DNA of 64,000 nt. Source: CAWAYR01 sp050250875 (GTDB taxonomy: Bacteria > Acidobacteriota > Vicinamibacteria > Vicinamibacterales > UBA2999). The stretch's first letter is position 1, and each line of letters starts with the position of its first letter. The translations under genes were made by a program, and so were the position numbers. Below the pieces are notes generated by a model. The model searched no databases and was not told where the DNA came from. It worked only from the letters and a program-made list of their open reading frames with translations. This document shows positions 1 to 8,958 of the stretch, in pieces. Location: NCBI GenBank assembly GCA_050250875.1, contig JBFWNV010000001.1:558001-622000 (forward strand), in the 5' to 3' direction.

Positions 1-881
1 ACGATCACCAGCAGGAGTTCCTGCTTGATGAGGATCGCCACGGTGCCGAGCGCGCCGCCGAGCCCGAGCGAACCGACGTCGCCCATGAAGATCTCGGCGG
101 GATAGCAGTTGTACCAGAGGAAACCGAGGCTCGCCCCGACCAGCGCGCCGCAGAAGATCGTCAGCTCGGCCGCCGGCGGGAAGCGCACGAGCAGCAGGTA
201 GTCGGCGAACACCGCGTGGCCGGTCACGTAGGCGAGCGCGGTGAAGCACGCCGCGGCGACCGCGAACGTGCTGATCGCCAGGCCGTCGAGGCCGTCGGTG
301 AGGTTGACGGCGTTGCTGGCGCCGACCAGCACCACCATCGCCAGCAGCACGTAGGCCCAGCCGAGATCCGGGATGAGCTGCTTGAAGAACGGGAAGATCA
401 GCCGCGTGTTGTAGAGGTTCTTCGAGGCCAGCCACATCAGCGCCAGGCCGACGGCCAGCGCGACGGCGATCTGCAGGCCCATCTTGTAGCGCGGCGCCAG
501 CCCGCCCGACGAGCGGCGGGTGATCTTCAGGTAGTCGTCGAGCAGACCGATGGCGCCGAACGCCGCCGTCGCCAGCACGGCGAGCCAGATGTACGGGTTG
601 GTGAGGTCGGCCCACAGCAGCGTCGGCACCAGCGCCGCCGCCAGGATGAGCAGGCCGCCCATGGTCGGGGTGCCGGCCTTGGCGCGGTGCGACTGCGGCC
701 CCTCCTGCCGGATCACCTGGCCGATCTGGAACGCGCGCAGCTTGCGGATCAGCCACGGCCCCAGCACCAGGCTGATGAGCAGGGCGGTGATGCTGGCCGC
801 CGCCGTCCGGAACGTGATGTAGCGCGTCACGTTCAGGACGCCGACCTGCGGGGTGAAGGAGAAGAGGAGGTGATACAGCAT
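1..881 (-). CDS. mraY: Phospho-N-acetylmuramoyl-pentapeptide-transferase (partial, 3' end cut)
   Basis: MraY transfers phospho-MurNAc-pentapeptide from UDP to undecaprenyl phosphate to make lipid I at the inner face of the membrane. The first ~293 residues lie in the window and the gene runs off the left edge. It starts at an ATG that shares one base with the murF stop (TGATG). The N-terminus reads MLYHLLF and alternating hydrophobic segments follow. Family motifs are visible: NLTDGLDG near residue 193 and FMGDVGS near residue 264, which carry the metal-binding and catalytic aspartates. It is the last visible gene of the mraZ-to-mraY cluster and is probably translationally coupled to murF. 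Confidence 0.96.
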   Translation of the reverse strand, partial: MLYHLLFSFTPQVGVLNVTRYITFRTAAASITALLISLVLGPWLIRKLRAFQIGQVIRQEGPQSHRAKAGTPTMGGLLILAAALVPTLLWADLTNPYIWLAVLATAAFGAIGLLDDYLKITRRSSGGLAPRYKMGLQIAVALAVGLALMWLASKNLYNTRLIFPFFKQLIPDLGWAYVLLAMVVLVGASNAVNLTDGLDGLAISTFAVAAACFTALAYVTGHAVFADYLLLVRFPPAAELTIFCGALVGASLGFLWYNCYPAEIFMGDVGSLGLGGALGTVAILIKQELLLVI

Positions 882-2287
882 CACGCCCCTCCGGCCGCGA
901 GACGGGCGACGACGACGTCGGTGCCGATGCCCCGCGACCCCTTGACCAGCACGAGGTCGCCGGCGGCGACGAGATCGCCGGCCAGCGTCGCCGCCTCGGC
1001 GCTGGTCGCGACGTGATGGACGACCGCCGGGGCCAGGCCGGCGGCGACCGCCGCGGCGGCCAGACCCGCCGCCGGGCCGCCGCCGACGGCGATCAGCAGT
1101 TCGACGCCGGCCGCGGCGGCCGCGCGGCCGCACGCCTCGTGCAGCGCGCCACTGGCGTCACCGAGCTCGAGCATCTCGCCCAGCACCGCGACGCGACGGC
1201 CGGACGGACGGCTGGCGGCGAGCACCTCGAGCGAGCGTCGCAGCGCGCTCGGGCTCGAGTTGTAGGAATCGTCGATCACGGTGGCGCCGGCCGGTGTGCG
1301 CAGCACGGCGCCGCGGTGCTCGGCGGCGGTCAGCGTCGCCAGCCGCGCGGCGATGTCGGGCAGCGCCACGCCCAGCTCGACGCCGACGGCGGCGGCGGCC
1401 AGCGCGTTCATCAGGTGGCCGCGGCCGGGCAGCGCGATCGTCAGGAGGACGCGGCCGGCCGCGGTCGTCACCTCGGCGGCGGTGCCGGCGACCCCGCGGT
1501 CGTCGACCGCCGCAGCCCGTACGGCGGCGCCGGCCGACAGGCCGAAGGTCACCACCCGGCCGGGGAACGCCGCCGCCCGCGCCATCACCAGCGGGTCGTC
1601 GGCGTTGCAGACCAGCAGCGTGTCGCGGCCGGCCTGCTCGAGGATTTCCGCCTTGGCGTCGGCGATGGCCGCCCGCGTGCCGAAGTAGCCGAGGTGGGCG
1701 TCGCCGACGTTGGTCCACACCCGCACGTCGGGCTGCGCGATGTCGACCAGCACGCGGATCTCGCCGGCGTGGTTCATGCCGAGCTCCATCACGGCGACGT
1801 CGGGCGCGCTGCGCAGCTCGACCAGCGAGATCGGCAGGCCGAGATGGTTGTTGAGGTTGCCGCGGTTCTTGACCACCGTGTAGCGGGCGGCGAGCACCGC
1901 GGCGATCGCGTCCTTGGTGGTCGTCTTGCCGGCGCTGCCGGTGATGGCGACGACGCGGGCGCCGGAGGCGCGGCGCACGGCGCGGGCCAGGTCCTGCAGC
2001 GCCCGCAGCGTGTCGGCGACCTCGACGATCACCGGGTCGCCGGCGCCATCCGGCACGGCGAGCGGCCGCTGCACGACCACGCCGGCCGCCCCGCGCGCCA
2101 GCGCCGCCGGCACGAACTCGTGGCCGTCACGGGCGGCGGCGATGGCGAAGAACAGGTCGCCGGGCGACAGCCGACGCGAGTCGATCGCGACGGCGCCCAG
2201 TCGCCGGTCCGGCGCGCCGGCGAGCTGCCGGCCGGCGACGGCGCGGGTCAGGTCGGCGGCCGAGTAGGTGCCCTGGTGCAGCTGCAT
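881..2287 (-). CDS. murF: UDP-N-acetylmuramoyl-tripeptide--D-alanyl-D-alanine ligase
   Basis: Cytoplasmic Mur ligase that adds D-Ala-D-Ala to UDP-MurNAc-tripeptide using ATP. The 468-residue length is normal. The N-terminal substrate-binding domain contains DSRRLSPGDLFFAI, and the central ATPase domain has the P-loop TGSAGKTTTKD near residue 117 and the NLNNHLGLP segment typical of MurF. The ATG start lies two bases after the murE stop, and its own TGA overlaps the mraY ATG, so the genes are read as one operon. Nothing looks damaged. Confidence 0.96.
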   Translation of the reverse strand: MQLHQGTYSAADLTRAVAGRQLAGAPDRRLGAVAIDSRRLSPGDLFFAIAAARDGHEFVPAALARGAAGVVVQRPLAVPDGAGDPVIVEVADTLRALQDLARAVRRASGARVVAITGSAGKTTTKDAIAAVLAARYTVVKNRGNLNNHLGLPISLVELRSAPDVAVMELGMNHAGEIRVLVDIAQPDVRVWTNVGDAHLGYFGTRAAIADAKAEILEQAGRDTLLVCNADDPLVMARAAAFPGRVVTFGLSAGAAVRAAAVDDRGVAGTAAEVTTAAGRVLLTIALPGRGHLMNALAAAAVGVELGVALPDIAARLATLTAAEHRGAVLRTPAGATVIDDSYNSSPSALRRSLEVLAASRPSGRRVAVLGEMLELGDASGALHEACGRAAAAAGVELLIAVGGGPAAGLAAAAVAAGLAPAVVHHVATSAEAATLAGDLVAAGDLVLVKGSRGIGTDVVVARLAAGGA

Positions 2288-2289
2288 CG

Positions 2290-3795
2290 TCAGCTCACCC
2301 GGCCCTGCCGGCGCCGGGCCAGCGCCGCCCGCGACACCTCGGCGTCGTCGAACGGCAGCACCCGCGAGCCGATGTGCTGCGTCTTCTCGTGGCCCTTGCC
2401 GGCGACCAGCACGACGTCGTGAGGTCGCGCCCCGGCCACCGCGCGGGCGATGGCTTCGCCGCGATCGACGATGGCGACGACGTCGGGTACGCGGCCCGAG
2501 GCCGCCGCCTCGCCGGCCGGGATGCCGCGTTTGATCTCCTCGATGATCGCCGCCGGATCCTCACTGCGCGGGTTGTCGGAGGTGATGACGACGACGTCGC
2601 TCAGCCGCGCCGCGACCATCCCCATCAGCGGCCGCTTGGTGCGATCGCGATCGCCGCCGCAGCCGAACACAACGATCAGACGGCCGGCGGTGAGCGGCCG
2701 CGCCGTCTCGAGCAGGTTGCGCAGGGCGTCGTCGGTGTGGGCGTAATCGACCACGACGGTCACCTCGTCGCGCGGCGCCGAGACGACTTCGAAGCGCCCC
2801 GGCACGCCGGGGAGCGCGGCCAGGCCGCCGGCAATGGCCTCGGTGGGCAGGCCGATCGCGCAGGCCGCGGCCGTGGCGGCCAGCAGGTTGTAGACGTTGG
2901 GGCGGCCGACCAGCGCCGAGCGCACGGCCACCGGACCGCGCGGGGTCACCGCCTCGAAGCGCACACCGGTCAGGTCCATCGCCAGGCCTTCGGGCCGGAC
3001 GTCGGCGGCCTTCTGGATTCCGTAGGTGACCGGACGGGCGCAGGCGGCGGCGAGCGACGCGGCGCGGGCGTCGTCGGCGTTGATGACGCCCGGCGCCTCC
3101 GCCGGCAGCATCTCGAACAGCCGCCGTTTGGCCGCGAAGTACGACTCCATGTCGTCGTGGAAGTCGAGGTGGTCGCGGGTGAGATTGGTGAACACCGCGG
3201 CGGCGAAGCGGATGCCGTCGACGCGCTTGAGCGCCAGCGCGTGCGACGACACCTCCATCACGCAGGCACGATCGCCGGCGGCGACCATCTCGCGCAGCAT
3301 CAGCTGCACGTCCGAGGCCTCGGGCGTCGTGCGCGCGGCCTCACGGGTCGCGCCGCCCACCTTGTAGTGGACGGTGCCCATCACGCCGGCGGGCTGGCCG
3401 GCGGCGTCGAACACCGCGGCCAGCAGGTAGGCGGTCGTGGTCTTGCCGTTGGTGCCGGTGACGCCGACGACGGGGATCTCCCGGCTGGGATGCCCGGCCA
3501 CTTCGGCGCCGAGCCGGGCCAGCGCCAGCCGTCCGTCGCGCACCTGGATCCACGGCACGGTCGCGTCGTCGGCCGGTGGACGCTCGGCGACGACCAGCAC
3601 GGCGCCGCGGGCGATCGCCTGCGGCACGAAGTCGGCCCCGTCGGCGTGCTCGCCGCGCATGGCGACGAAGGCGGCGCCCGGGCCGACCTGCCGCGAGTCG
3701 TAGGCGACGGCGGCGATCGCCGGCGCCGGCAGCGCGGCCGAGGCCCGACGCACCACCAGGTCGCCGAGCGCGGCGTGGGCCGACTCGAGCGTCAC
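2290..3795 (-). CDS. murE: UDP-N-acetylmuramoyl-tripeptide synthetase, meso-DAP type
   Basis: Adds the third amino acid of the peptidoglycan stem peptide. The 501-residue protein begins at a GTG that overlaps the ftsI stop (GTGA). This start is preferred because the open frame continues upstream through ftsI with no Mur-like sequence. The substrate domain has DSRQVGPGAAFVAM, the P-loop TGTNGKTTT lies near residue 111, and the signature DNPRSEDP lies near residue 405. In characterised MurE enzymes DNPR marks specificity for meso-diaminopimelate rather than lysine, so the cell wall is predicted to be of the Gram-negative DAP type. Confidence 0.95.
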   Translation of the reverse strand: MTLESAHAALGDLVVRRASAALPAPAIAAVAYDSRQVGPGAAFVAMRGEHADGADFVPQAIARGAVLVVAERPPADDATVPWIQVRDGRLALARLGAEVAGHPSREIPVVGVTGTNGKTTTAYLLAAVFDAAGQPAGVMGTVHYKVGGATREAARTTPEASDVQLMLREMVAAGDRACVMEVSSHALALKRVDGIRFAAAVFTNLTRDHLDFHDDMESYFAAKRRLFEMLPAEAPGVINADDARAASLAAACARPVTYGIQKAADVRPEGLAMDLTGVRFEAVTPRGPVAVRSALVGRPNVYNLLAATAAACAIGLPTEAIAGGLAALPGVPGRFEVVSAPRDEVTVVVDYAHTDDALRNLLETARPLTAGRLIVVFGCGGDRDRTKRPLMGMVAARLSDVVVITSDNPRSEDPAAIIEEIKRGIPAGEAAASGRVPDVVAIVDRGEAIARAVAGARPHDVVLVAGKGHEKTQHIGSRVLPFDDAEVSRAALARRRQGRVS

Positions 3796-5801
3796 GGCAC
3801 CTCCCCGAGGCTGGGCTGGGCGAGGCGGCGGGGATCGCGGTCGAGCACCAGCGTGCAGACGGCGGCGGCATCGAGCGGGGTGCCGGGCGGCGGCGACTGG
3901 GCGACGACCAGGCCGGCGCCCCGCATCCGCGTCGCGATCCGCCGGCTGGCCAGCCGGCGCAGCGCCTCGCGGGCGCTGAGGCCGCGCAGGTCGGGCATGT
4001 GCTGGCTGTCGTCGACGGCAGCCACGGTAATCACCTGCGGCCCGGCGGCCGCGACGGCGCTCTGCGCCCGGCGATCGACCAGCACCGGCGGCGCCGGGAA
4101 CACCGTCGGCGCGACGCCGAGGTGGCGCAGCGACGCCTCGACGATGCGCTTGAAGATCGGCGCGGCGACGCTGCCGCCGTAGTACTTGCCGGCGCGCGGC
4201 GTGTCGATGACGACGATGGCGGTGAGGACCGGCCGGCGCGACGGCGCGAACCCCACGAACGACACGTTGTACTCGGACTTCGAGTAGCGGCCGTCGACCA
4301 GCTTGCCGGCGGTGCCCGACTTGCCGGCGACGGTGAAGCCGTCGATGCGCGCCTGGGTACCGGTGCCGATGGTGACGACGTCCTCCATGATCGAGGTCAA
4401 CTCGGCGGCGGTACGGGCGGTGATCGGGCGGCCGACCTCGGCGGGCACCACCGGGGCGCGCACGCCGTCCTTGATCACGGCGCGGACGACGCGCGGCTGC
4501 AGCAGCCGCCCGCCGTTGGCGACGGCGCTGGCCGCCGCGACCATCTGCAGCGGCGTCACCCCGACCTGGTAGCCCATCGAGATCGAGGCCACCGCGCTGT
4601 CGTTCAACCGGCGCGGGTCCCAGACGATGCCCGGACTCTCGCCGGGGAAGTCGGGCGAGGTGGTCCGGCCGAAGCCGAAGCGGTTGACGTAGACGCCGAG
4701 CCGTTCGGGGCCGAGCTTGAGGCCGACCTTGATGGCGCCGACGTTGCTCGACTTGGCGATCACCTCGGCGAACGACAGCACCTTGTAACGGGCGACGTCC
4801 TCGATCGGCGGCCGGCCGGCGAACTTGATCATCCCGGCGCTGACGTCGATCGGGTCGGTCGGTGCCACGACGCCCTCCTGGATCGCCGCCGACGCGGTGA
4901 CGATCTTGAAGGTCGATCCCGGCTCGTAGAGATCGGTGACCGCGCGGTTCTTGCGCACGCCGTCGGCCGCGGTCCGGAAGGCGTTGGGGTTGAAGGCCGG
5001 ATAGGTCGCCATCGCCAGGATCTCGCCGCTGTGCGGATCCATGACGATCGCCGTGCCGCCCTCGGCGCGGTGCTCGGTGACACCGGCGCGCAGCTCGCGC
5101 TCGACGATGTGCTGGAGCTGCTCGTCGACGGTCAGCTCGAGGGTGCCGCCGGCGGTCGGCGACCGCTCGATGCTGCTGAAGCCACGGCGCCGGGCGTCGG
5201 TCTGCACCAGCACCTTGCCGTCGCGGCCGCGGACCACCGAGTCGTAGGCCGCCTCGAGGCCGCCGAGGCCGACGTTGTCGATCCCGACGTAGCCGAGCAG
5301 CTGCGCCGCCAGCTCCTTCTTGGGGTAGTAGCGGCGGCTCTCCTTCATCAGGCCGACGCCTTCGAGGTCGAGCGCCTTGACCCGCTCGGCGACCTGCGGC
5401 GAGACGAAACGCTCGACGTAGGCGAACGCCCGCCCGGTCGAGAACCGCTCGACCATCGCCGTCAGCTTGCCGCGGTCGCAGTCGTCGAGCGCGCTGCAGA
5501 GCGCCCGGGCGGCCGTGGCCGGCTCGGCGATCTCGGCCGGCACGGCGTAGACGCTGTCGACGTCGACGCTGAAGGCGAGCAGGCGGCCGTGGCGGTCGCG
5601 GATCTCGCCCCGCTTGGCCGGCGCCGTCACGGTCCGGTTCTGCTGGCGCTCGGCCCGCGCCAGCAGATCGGGGTGGCGAATCACCTGCAGGAAGATCAGA
5701 CGCCCCTCGATCGCCGCCGTCCAGGCCAGCACGCACACGCCGGCGACGGCGGCGCGGCGGCGCAGGATGTCGCGCCAGGGGGGCAGGGTCGGCTCGGCCA
5801 C
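3792..5801 (-). CDS. ftsI: Penicillin-binding protein 2/3, septal transpeptidase with PASTA domain
   Basis: Division transpeptidase that cross-links septal peptidoglycan. It is 669 residues, with one membrane anchor at about residues 17-40. A dimerisation domain begins with KRGEIRDRHGRLLA. The transpeptidase motifs are the nucleophile in GSTFK near Ser296, SSN near 352 and KSGT near 493. A single PASTA domain at about 580-655 begins MPDLRGLSAREALRRL. PASTA-bearing FtsI/SpoVD-type PBPs are common outside Proteobacteria. The gene follows ftsL after 16 bp and its stop overlaps the murE GTG. Confidence 0.94.
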   Translation of the reverse strand: MAEPTLPPWRDILRRRAAVAGVCVLAWTAAIEGRLIFLQVIRHPDLLARAERQQNRTVTAPAKRGEIRDRHGRLLAFSVDVDSVYAVPAEIAEPATAARALCSALDDCDRGKLTAMVERFSTGRAFAYVERFVSPQVAERVKALDLEGVGLMKESRRYYPKKELAAQLLGYVGIDNVGLGGLEAAYDSVVRGRDGKVLVQTDARRRGFSSIERSPTAGGTLELTVDEQLQHIVERELRAGVTEHRAEGGTAIVMDPHSGEILAMATYPAFNPNAFRTAADGVRKNRAVTDLYEPGSTFKIVTASAAIQEGVVAPTDPIDVSAGMIKFAGRPPIEDVARYKVLSFAEVIAKSSNVGAIKVGLKLGPERLGVYVNRFGFGRTTSPDFPGESPGIVWDPRRLNDSAVASISMGYQVGVTPLQMVAAASAVANGGRLLQPRVVRAVIKDGVRAPVVPAEVGRPITARTAAELTSIMEDVVTIGTGTQARIDGFTVAGKSGTAGKLVDGRYSKSEYNVSFVGFAPSRRPVLTAIVVIDTPRAGKYYGGSVAAPIFKRIVEASLRHLGVAPTVFPAPPVLVDRRAQSAVAAAGPQVITVAAVDDSQHMPDLRGLSAREALRRLASRRIATRMRGAGLVVAQSPPPGTPLDAAAVCTLVLDRDPRRLAQPSLGEVP

Positions 5802-5817
5802 GGCGATCTCGCGACGG

Positions 5818-6213
5818 CTAGCGGGCGGCGACGACGGAACGGGCCGGCGGCTCGGCCGGCAGGACCCGCTCGAGCACGACGGCGTCGTCGCCGGTCGGCG
5901 CGACCATGCCGAGCCGCTCGATGGCCAGCTTCTCGATGCGCTGCGGCGCGCGCAGCGTCTCGTTCTCGAGACGCAGGTGCTGGCGGACGTCCTCTTCGGC
6001 GGCGATCTGCCGCTTCACCTCGTCGAGCTGGTAGCCGTGGCGGATCAGCTCGAAGTGCTGCCACGCGCTGAACATCACCACCAGCACCAGCACCACGCCG
6101 ACGCCGAGCGAGCTCCACAGCTCGCGATGGCGGCGCTCGTCCACCTCGCGGACGATCGGGTTGTTGCGGACGTCCTTGCGGATCGCGTACTCGAAGGTCT
6201 CAGCGTGATCCAT
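5818..6213 (-). CDS. ftsL: Cell division protein FtsL-like
   Basis: A 131-residue bitopic protein. A charged cytoplasmic N-terminus of about 33 residues is followed by a membrane helix (LGVGVVLVLVVMFSAW, about 36-51). A periplasmic coiled coil (about 60-95) contains the IEKLAIERLGM element seen in FtsL/DivIC proteins. FtsL bridges FtsB/FtsQ and activates the FtsW-FtsI synthase. Assignment rests on topology, the terminal motif and the position between rsmH and ftsI. Sequence conservation in this family is low, so FtsB-like naming is possible. Confidence 0.85.
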   Translation of the reverse strand: MDHAETFEYAIRKDVRNNPIVREVDERRHRELWSSLGVGVVLVLVVMFSAWQHFELIRHGYQLDEVKRQIAAEEDVRQHLRLENETLRAPQRIEKLAIERLGMVAPTGDDAVVLERVLPAEPPARSVVAAR

Positions 6214-6231
6214 GGCGTTCCCTCCCCTGCC

Positions 6232-7122
6232 CTACGCCAGCCGCTCGGCGGCGCGCAGCTTGGCGCTGCGCGCCCGCGGGTTCCTCTCGATTTCGTCGTC
6301 GCCGGGCACCACCGGCTTGCCGGTCAGCACCCGCAGCATTCCGTCGGCGCGGTCGAGGGCGCGCAGCGTGTGCTTGACGATGCGGTCCTCGAGCGAGTGG
6401 AAGCTGATCACCACCAGGCGGCCGCCGGCGGCGAGCCGGGCCGCCGCCCGGCGCAGGAACTCGTCGAGACGGTCGAGTTCGCCGTTGACCCAGATCCGCA
6501 GTGCCTGGAAGGTCCGGGTGGCGGGATCGATGCGCTGCCAGCCGGGCCCGCCGGCGGCGCGGCGGACGATGGCGGCCAGCTGTCCGGTCGTCTCGATCGG
6601 CGCCTGCGCCCGCGCCGCGACGATCGCCCGGGCGATGCGCCGCGACTTGCGTTCCTCGCCGAACTGGAAGATCACGTCGGCGAGCGCGCTCTCGTCGATC
6701 GCCGCGAGCCGTTCGGCGGCGGTCTGGCCGCGTGACTGGTCCATCCGCATGTCGAGCGGCTCGTCGCGGCGGAAACTGAAGCCGCGGCCGGCGGCGTCGA
6801 ACTGCAGCGACGACACGCCCAGATCGGCCAGGGTGCCGGCGCTCGCCGCCACCCCGCGGGCGTCGAGCACGGCGTCGAGGTCGCGATAGTCGGCGTGGGC
6901 GAGCTGCACGCGGTCGCCGTAGGCGGCCAGCGCCGCGGCGGCCAGCGCCAGCGCCTGCGGATCGCGGTCGATGCCGATGACGCGGTCGGCGCCGCCGTCG
7001 AGCAGGGCGCGGGTGTGGCCGCCGAGCCCGACCGTGCAGTCGACGTACGTGCCACCGCGCTGCGGCTCCAGGAACCGCATGGCCTGGTCGACCATCACCG
7101 GCAGGTGCTGGGACACGCTCAC
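6232..7122 (-). CDS. rsmH: 16S rRNA (cytosine(1402)-N(4))-methyltransferase
   Basis: Methylates N4 of C1402 in the ribosomal P site using SAM. The frame is open to 7326, but the family sequence begins with VSQHLPVMVDQ, so the GTG at 7122 is the likely start and gives a normal 296-residue protein. The upstream extension is low-complexity and runs antisense-like into mraZ. The SAM site contains DCTVGLGGHTRALL, and RSRQG-like and SFHSLEDRIVK elements are present. A second in-frame GTG lies at 7116. It sits 76 bp downstream of mraZ in the dcw operon. Confidence 0.94.
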   Translation of the reverse strand: MSVSQHLPVMVDQAMRFLEPQRGGTYVDCTVGLGGHTRALLDGGADRVIGIDRDPQALALAAAALAAYGDRVQLAHADYRDLDAVLDARGVAASAGTLADLGVSSLQFDAAGRGFSFRRDEPLDMRMDQSRGQTAAERLAAIDESALADVIFQFGEERKSRRIARAIVAARAQAPIETTGQLAAIVRRAAGGPGWQRIDPATRTFQALRIWVNGELDRLDEFLRRAAARLAAGGRLVVISFHSLEDRIVKHTLRALDRADGMLRVLTGKPVVPGDDEIERNPRARSAKLRAAERLA

Positions 7123-7198
7123 ATCCGCTGCTGAAGGGCGCCCACCGGGCGCCGCGAAGGCCGGAACCGCATGCGCGCAGACACGGGGTGGCGCCGCG

Positions 7199-7639
7199 CT
7201 AGATGCCGAACTCGGCCAGGGCCCGCGCGTCGTCGTCGGAGTACGGCTCGCGGAGAAGCTTGGCGAGGAACCGGTCGTGGTTCCAGACCTCGAGGAAGTC
7301 GTACTTGCCGAGCACGTCGACCTCACCGGTCATCAACGCCGACTCCCGCAGCCGCGGCTGGATCAGGACCCGTCCCTGCGGGTCGAGCTCCGATACCTGG
7401 CCGAAGAAGTTGACGCGGTCGAGGAACTTGAGCCGGGCCGGGTGGGTGGAGGGGGCCTGCGCCAGCTTCCGCTCAATTTCGAGCCACACCGGCATCGGAT
7501 AGATCCGTACCGACTCGCCGGTGAGGCTGGTGACGAAGACTTCCCGGCCGTGTTCCTCGTGGATCACGGCCCGGAAGGCGTTGGGGACCTTCAGCCGGCC
7601 TTTGTCGTCGATCTTTGCCGGCGCGTTCCCGCGAAGCAC
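7199..7639 (-). CDS. mraZ: Transcriptional regulator / division protein MraZ
   Basis: First gene of the dcw cluster. It encodes 146 residues with the two AbrB-like half-domains of MraZ: DDKGRLKVP near residue 11 and DPQGRVLIQP near residue 86. MraZ forms ring-shaped oligomers and in studied species represses its own operon by binding short direct repeats upstream. The start is GTG, with GGAG six bases upstream. Directly upstream are three TGGAN repeats and a good promoter (separate entries), consistent with autoregulation. Confidence 0.95.
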   Translation of the reverse strand: MLRGNAPAKIDDKGRLKVPNAFRAVIHEEHGREVFVTSLTGESVRIYPMPVWLEIERKLAQAPSTHPARLKFLDRVNFFGQVSELDPQGRVLIQPRLRESALMTGEVDVLGKYDFLEVWNHDRFLAKLLREPYSDDDARALAEFGI

Positions 7640-7645
7640 TGTTTA

Positions 7646-7660
7646 CTCCACTCCAGTCCA
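7646..7660 (-). promoter_or_regulatory. Three TGGAN direct repeats, possible MraZ box
   Basis: The minus strand reads TGGAC-TGGAG-TGGAG with no gaps, between the dcw promoter and the mraZ GTG. E. coli MraZ binds TGGGN repeats at 10-bp periodicity, whereas here the period is 5 bp. The last copies also provide the GGAG ribosome binding site, so the similarity may be fortuitous. Confidence 0.35.
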
Positions 7661-7675
7661 AAAAAAACCACTCGG

Positions 7676-7704
7676 ATGGTAGAAGAGGGCCTGCGGCGTG
7701 TCAA
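7676..7704 (-). promoter_or_regulatory. Sigma70-type promoter of the dcw operon
   Basis: On the minus strand a perfect TTGACA (7704-7699) and TACCAT (7681-7676) are separated by exactly 17 bp. This is the only near-consensus -35/-10 pair noticed in the window. Transcription would start near 7669, giving a leader of about 30 nt with a T8 run and an SD sequence before the mraZ GTG. Confidence 0.8.
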
Positions 7705-7855
7705 CGAGAACTTGGTCTAAGTTGTCGTCGATAGAGAACTTACGTATTACTTTCGCCCGCTGTTCTCCCGCCGGCACCACAAGTCGTTTTGCTTTTTCTT
7801 CGTGTTTCGACCGCCGTGCTACGATGGGCGGTTTCGTTCAGAGGGTCCGTCCCGC

Positions 7856-8944
7856 ATGCTGCACGCCGCCCTGATAGGCCTGCCGTCGACCGGAAAGTCC
7901 ACGCTCTTCCAGCTCATGACGAGCGCCAAGGAGGGGGGACGGAGCGCCAAGGGCGACACCGTCGTCGGCATCTCGAAAGTGCCCGACGCCCGGCTCGATC
8001 GCCTCACCGCGATGTTCAACCCGAAGAAGCGGGTGCCGGCGACGATCGAGTTCACCGACAGCGCCGGCGCCGCCCGGGCCGCCGCCACCGCACTGGTCGA
8101 CGTCGCCGGCTACAAGAACGCCGATGCCCTCGTCCACGTCGTGCGCGCCTTTCGCGACGACGCGGTGCCGCACCCGTCGCTGACCATCGATCCGGCGCGC
8201 GACGCCCAGGCGATGGAGGACGAGCTGATTCTCGCCGACCTCGGCGTCGTCGAGCGGCGGATGGAGCGGCTCGAGAAGGATCTCAAGAGGGCGAAGACCG
8301 CCGACCTGGAGAAGGAGCGCGACATCCTGGCCCGGGCCTCGACGGCGCTGGCCGACGGCCAGCCGCTGCGCGCGCTCGGCCTCGCCGGCGACGACCTGAA
8401 GCGGCTGCGCGGCTTCCAGTTCCTGTCGGCCAAGCCGCTGCTGGTGGTCATCAACCTCGACGAAGCCGACATCGCCGCCGCCGCCGACGTCGCCGCCGCC
8501 GCCCAGGCCGCCGGCCTGACCGGGTTCCTGTCCCGCGCCGGCACCCGGGCCGTGCCAGTGTGCGCGAAGATCGAGCTCGAGATCGCCCAGCTCGAGCCGG
8601 CCGACGCCGCCGCGTTCCTGGCCGACCTCGGCCTGAGCGAGTCGGGACTGGACCGGGTCATCCGCGCCAGCTACGACCTGCTCGGCTACATGTCGTTCTT
8701 CACCGTCGGCGAGGACGAGTGCCGGGCGTGGTCGATTCCGCGCGGCACGCCGGCGCAGCTCGCCGCCGGCGAGATCCACAGCGACATCCAGCGTGGCTTC
8801 ATCCGCGCCGAAGTGGTCGGCTACGATGCGCTGGTGACGCGCGGCTCGATGGCGGCGTGCCGGGAGGCGGGCGAGGTCCGGCTCGAGGGCAAGGAGTACG
8901 TCGTACAGGACGGCGACATCATCAACTTCCGGCACGCGACGTAG
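7856..8944 (+). CDS. ychF: YchF/Obg-family GTPase, divergent switch region
   Basis: Ribosome-associated P-loop NTPase of the YchF type, 362 residues, the usual length. The P-loop is GLPSTGKST (residues 8-16), and NLDE near residue 200 replaces the NKxD base-specificity motif, as in YchF proteins, which prefer ATP. The C-terminal TGS domain is clear (FFTVGEDECRAWSIPRG to EYVVQDGDIINFR). The start is chosen at the ATG just before the P-loop strand, although the frame opens 18 codons earlier. A weak -10 (TACGAT, 7820-7825) lies upstream. Unlike classical YchF, the GEGLGN segment after the DxxG motif is missing. Confidence 0.85.
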   Translation: MLHAALIGLPSTGKSTLFQLMTSAKEGGRSAKGDTVVGISKVPDARLDRLTAMFNPKKRVPATIEFTDSAGAARAAATALVDVAGYKNADALVHVVRAFRDDAVPHPSLTIDPARDAQAMEDELILADLGVVERRMERLEKDLKRAKTADLEKERDILARASTALADGQPLRALGLAGDDLKRLRGFQFLSAKPLLVVINLDEADIAAAADVAAAAQAAGLTGFLSRAGTRAVPVCAKIELEIAQLEPADAAAFLADLGLSESGLDRVIRASYDLLGYMSFFTVGEDECRAWSIPRGTPAQLAAGEIHSDIQRGFIRAEVVGYDALVTRGSMAACREAGEVRLEGKEYVVQDGDIINFRHAT

Positions 8945-8958
8945 CCGACTTCCTCACG

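Noticed and set aside
2290..5736. A single 1,148-residue protein ending in MurE
   Set aside because: The first ~650 residues are ftsI read in the wrong frame; murE begins at the GTG at 3795.
7123..7326. Longer rsmH with an extra N-terminus
   Set aside because: The extension is low-complexity Ser/Thr-rich and antisense-like within mraZ; family sequence begins at 7122.
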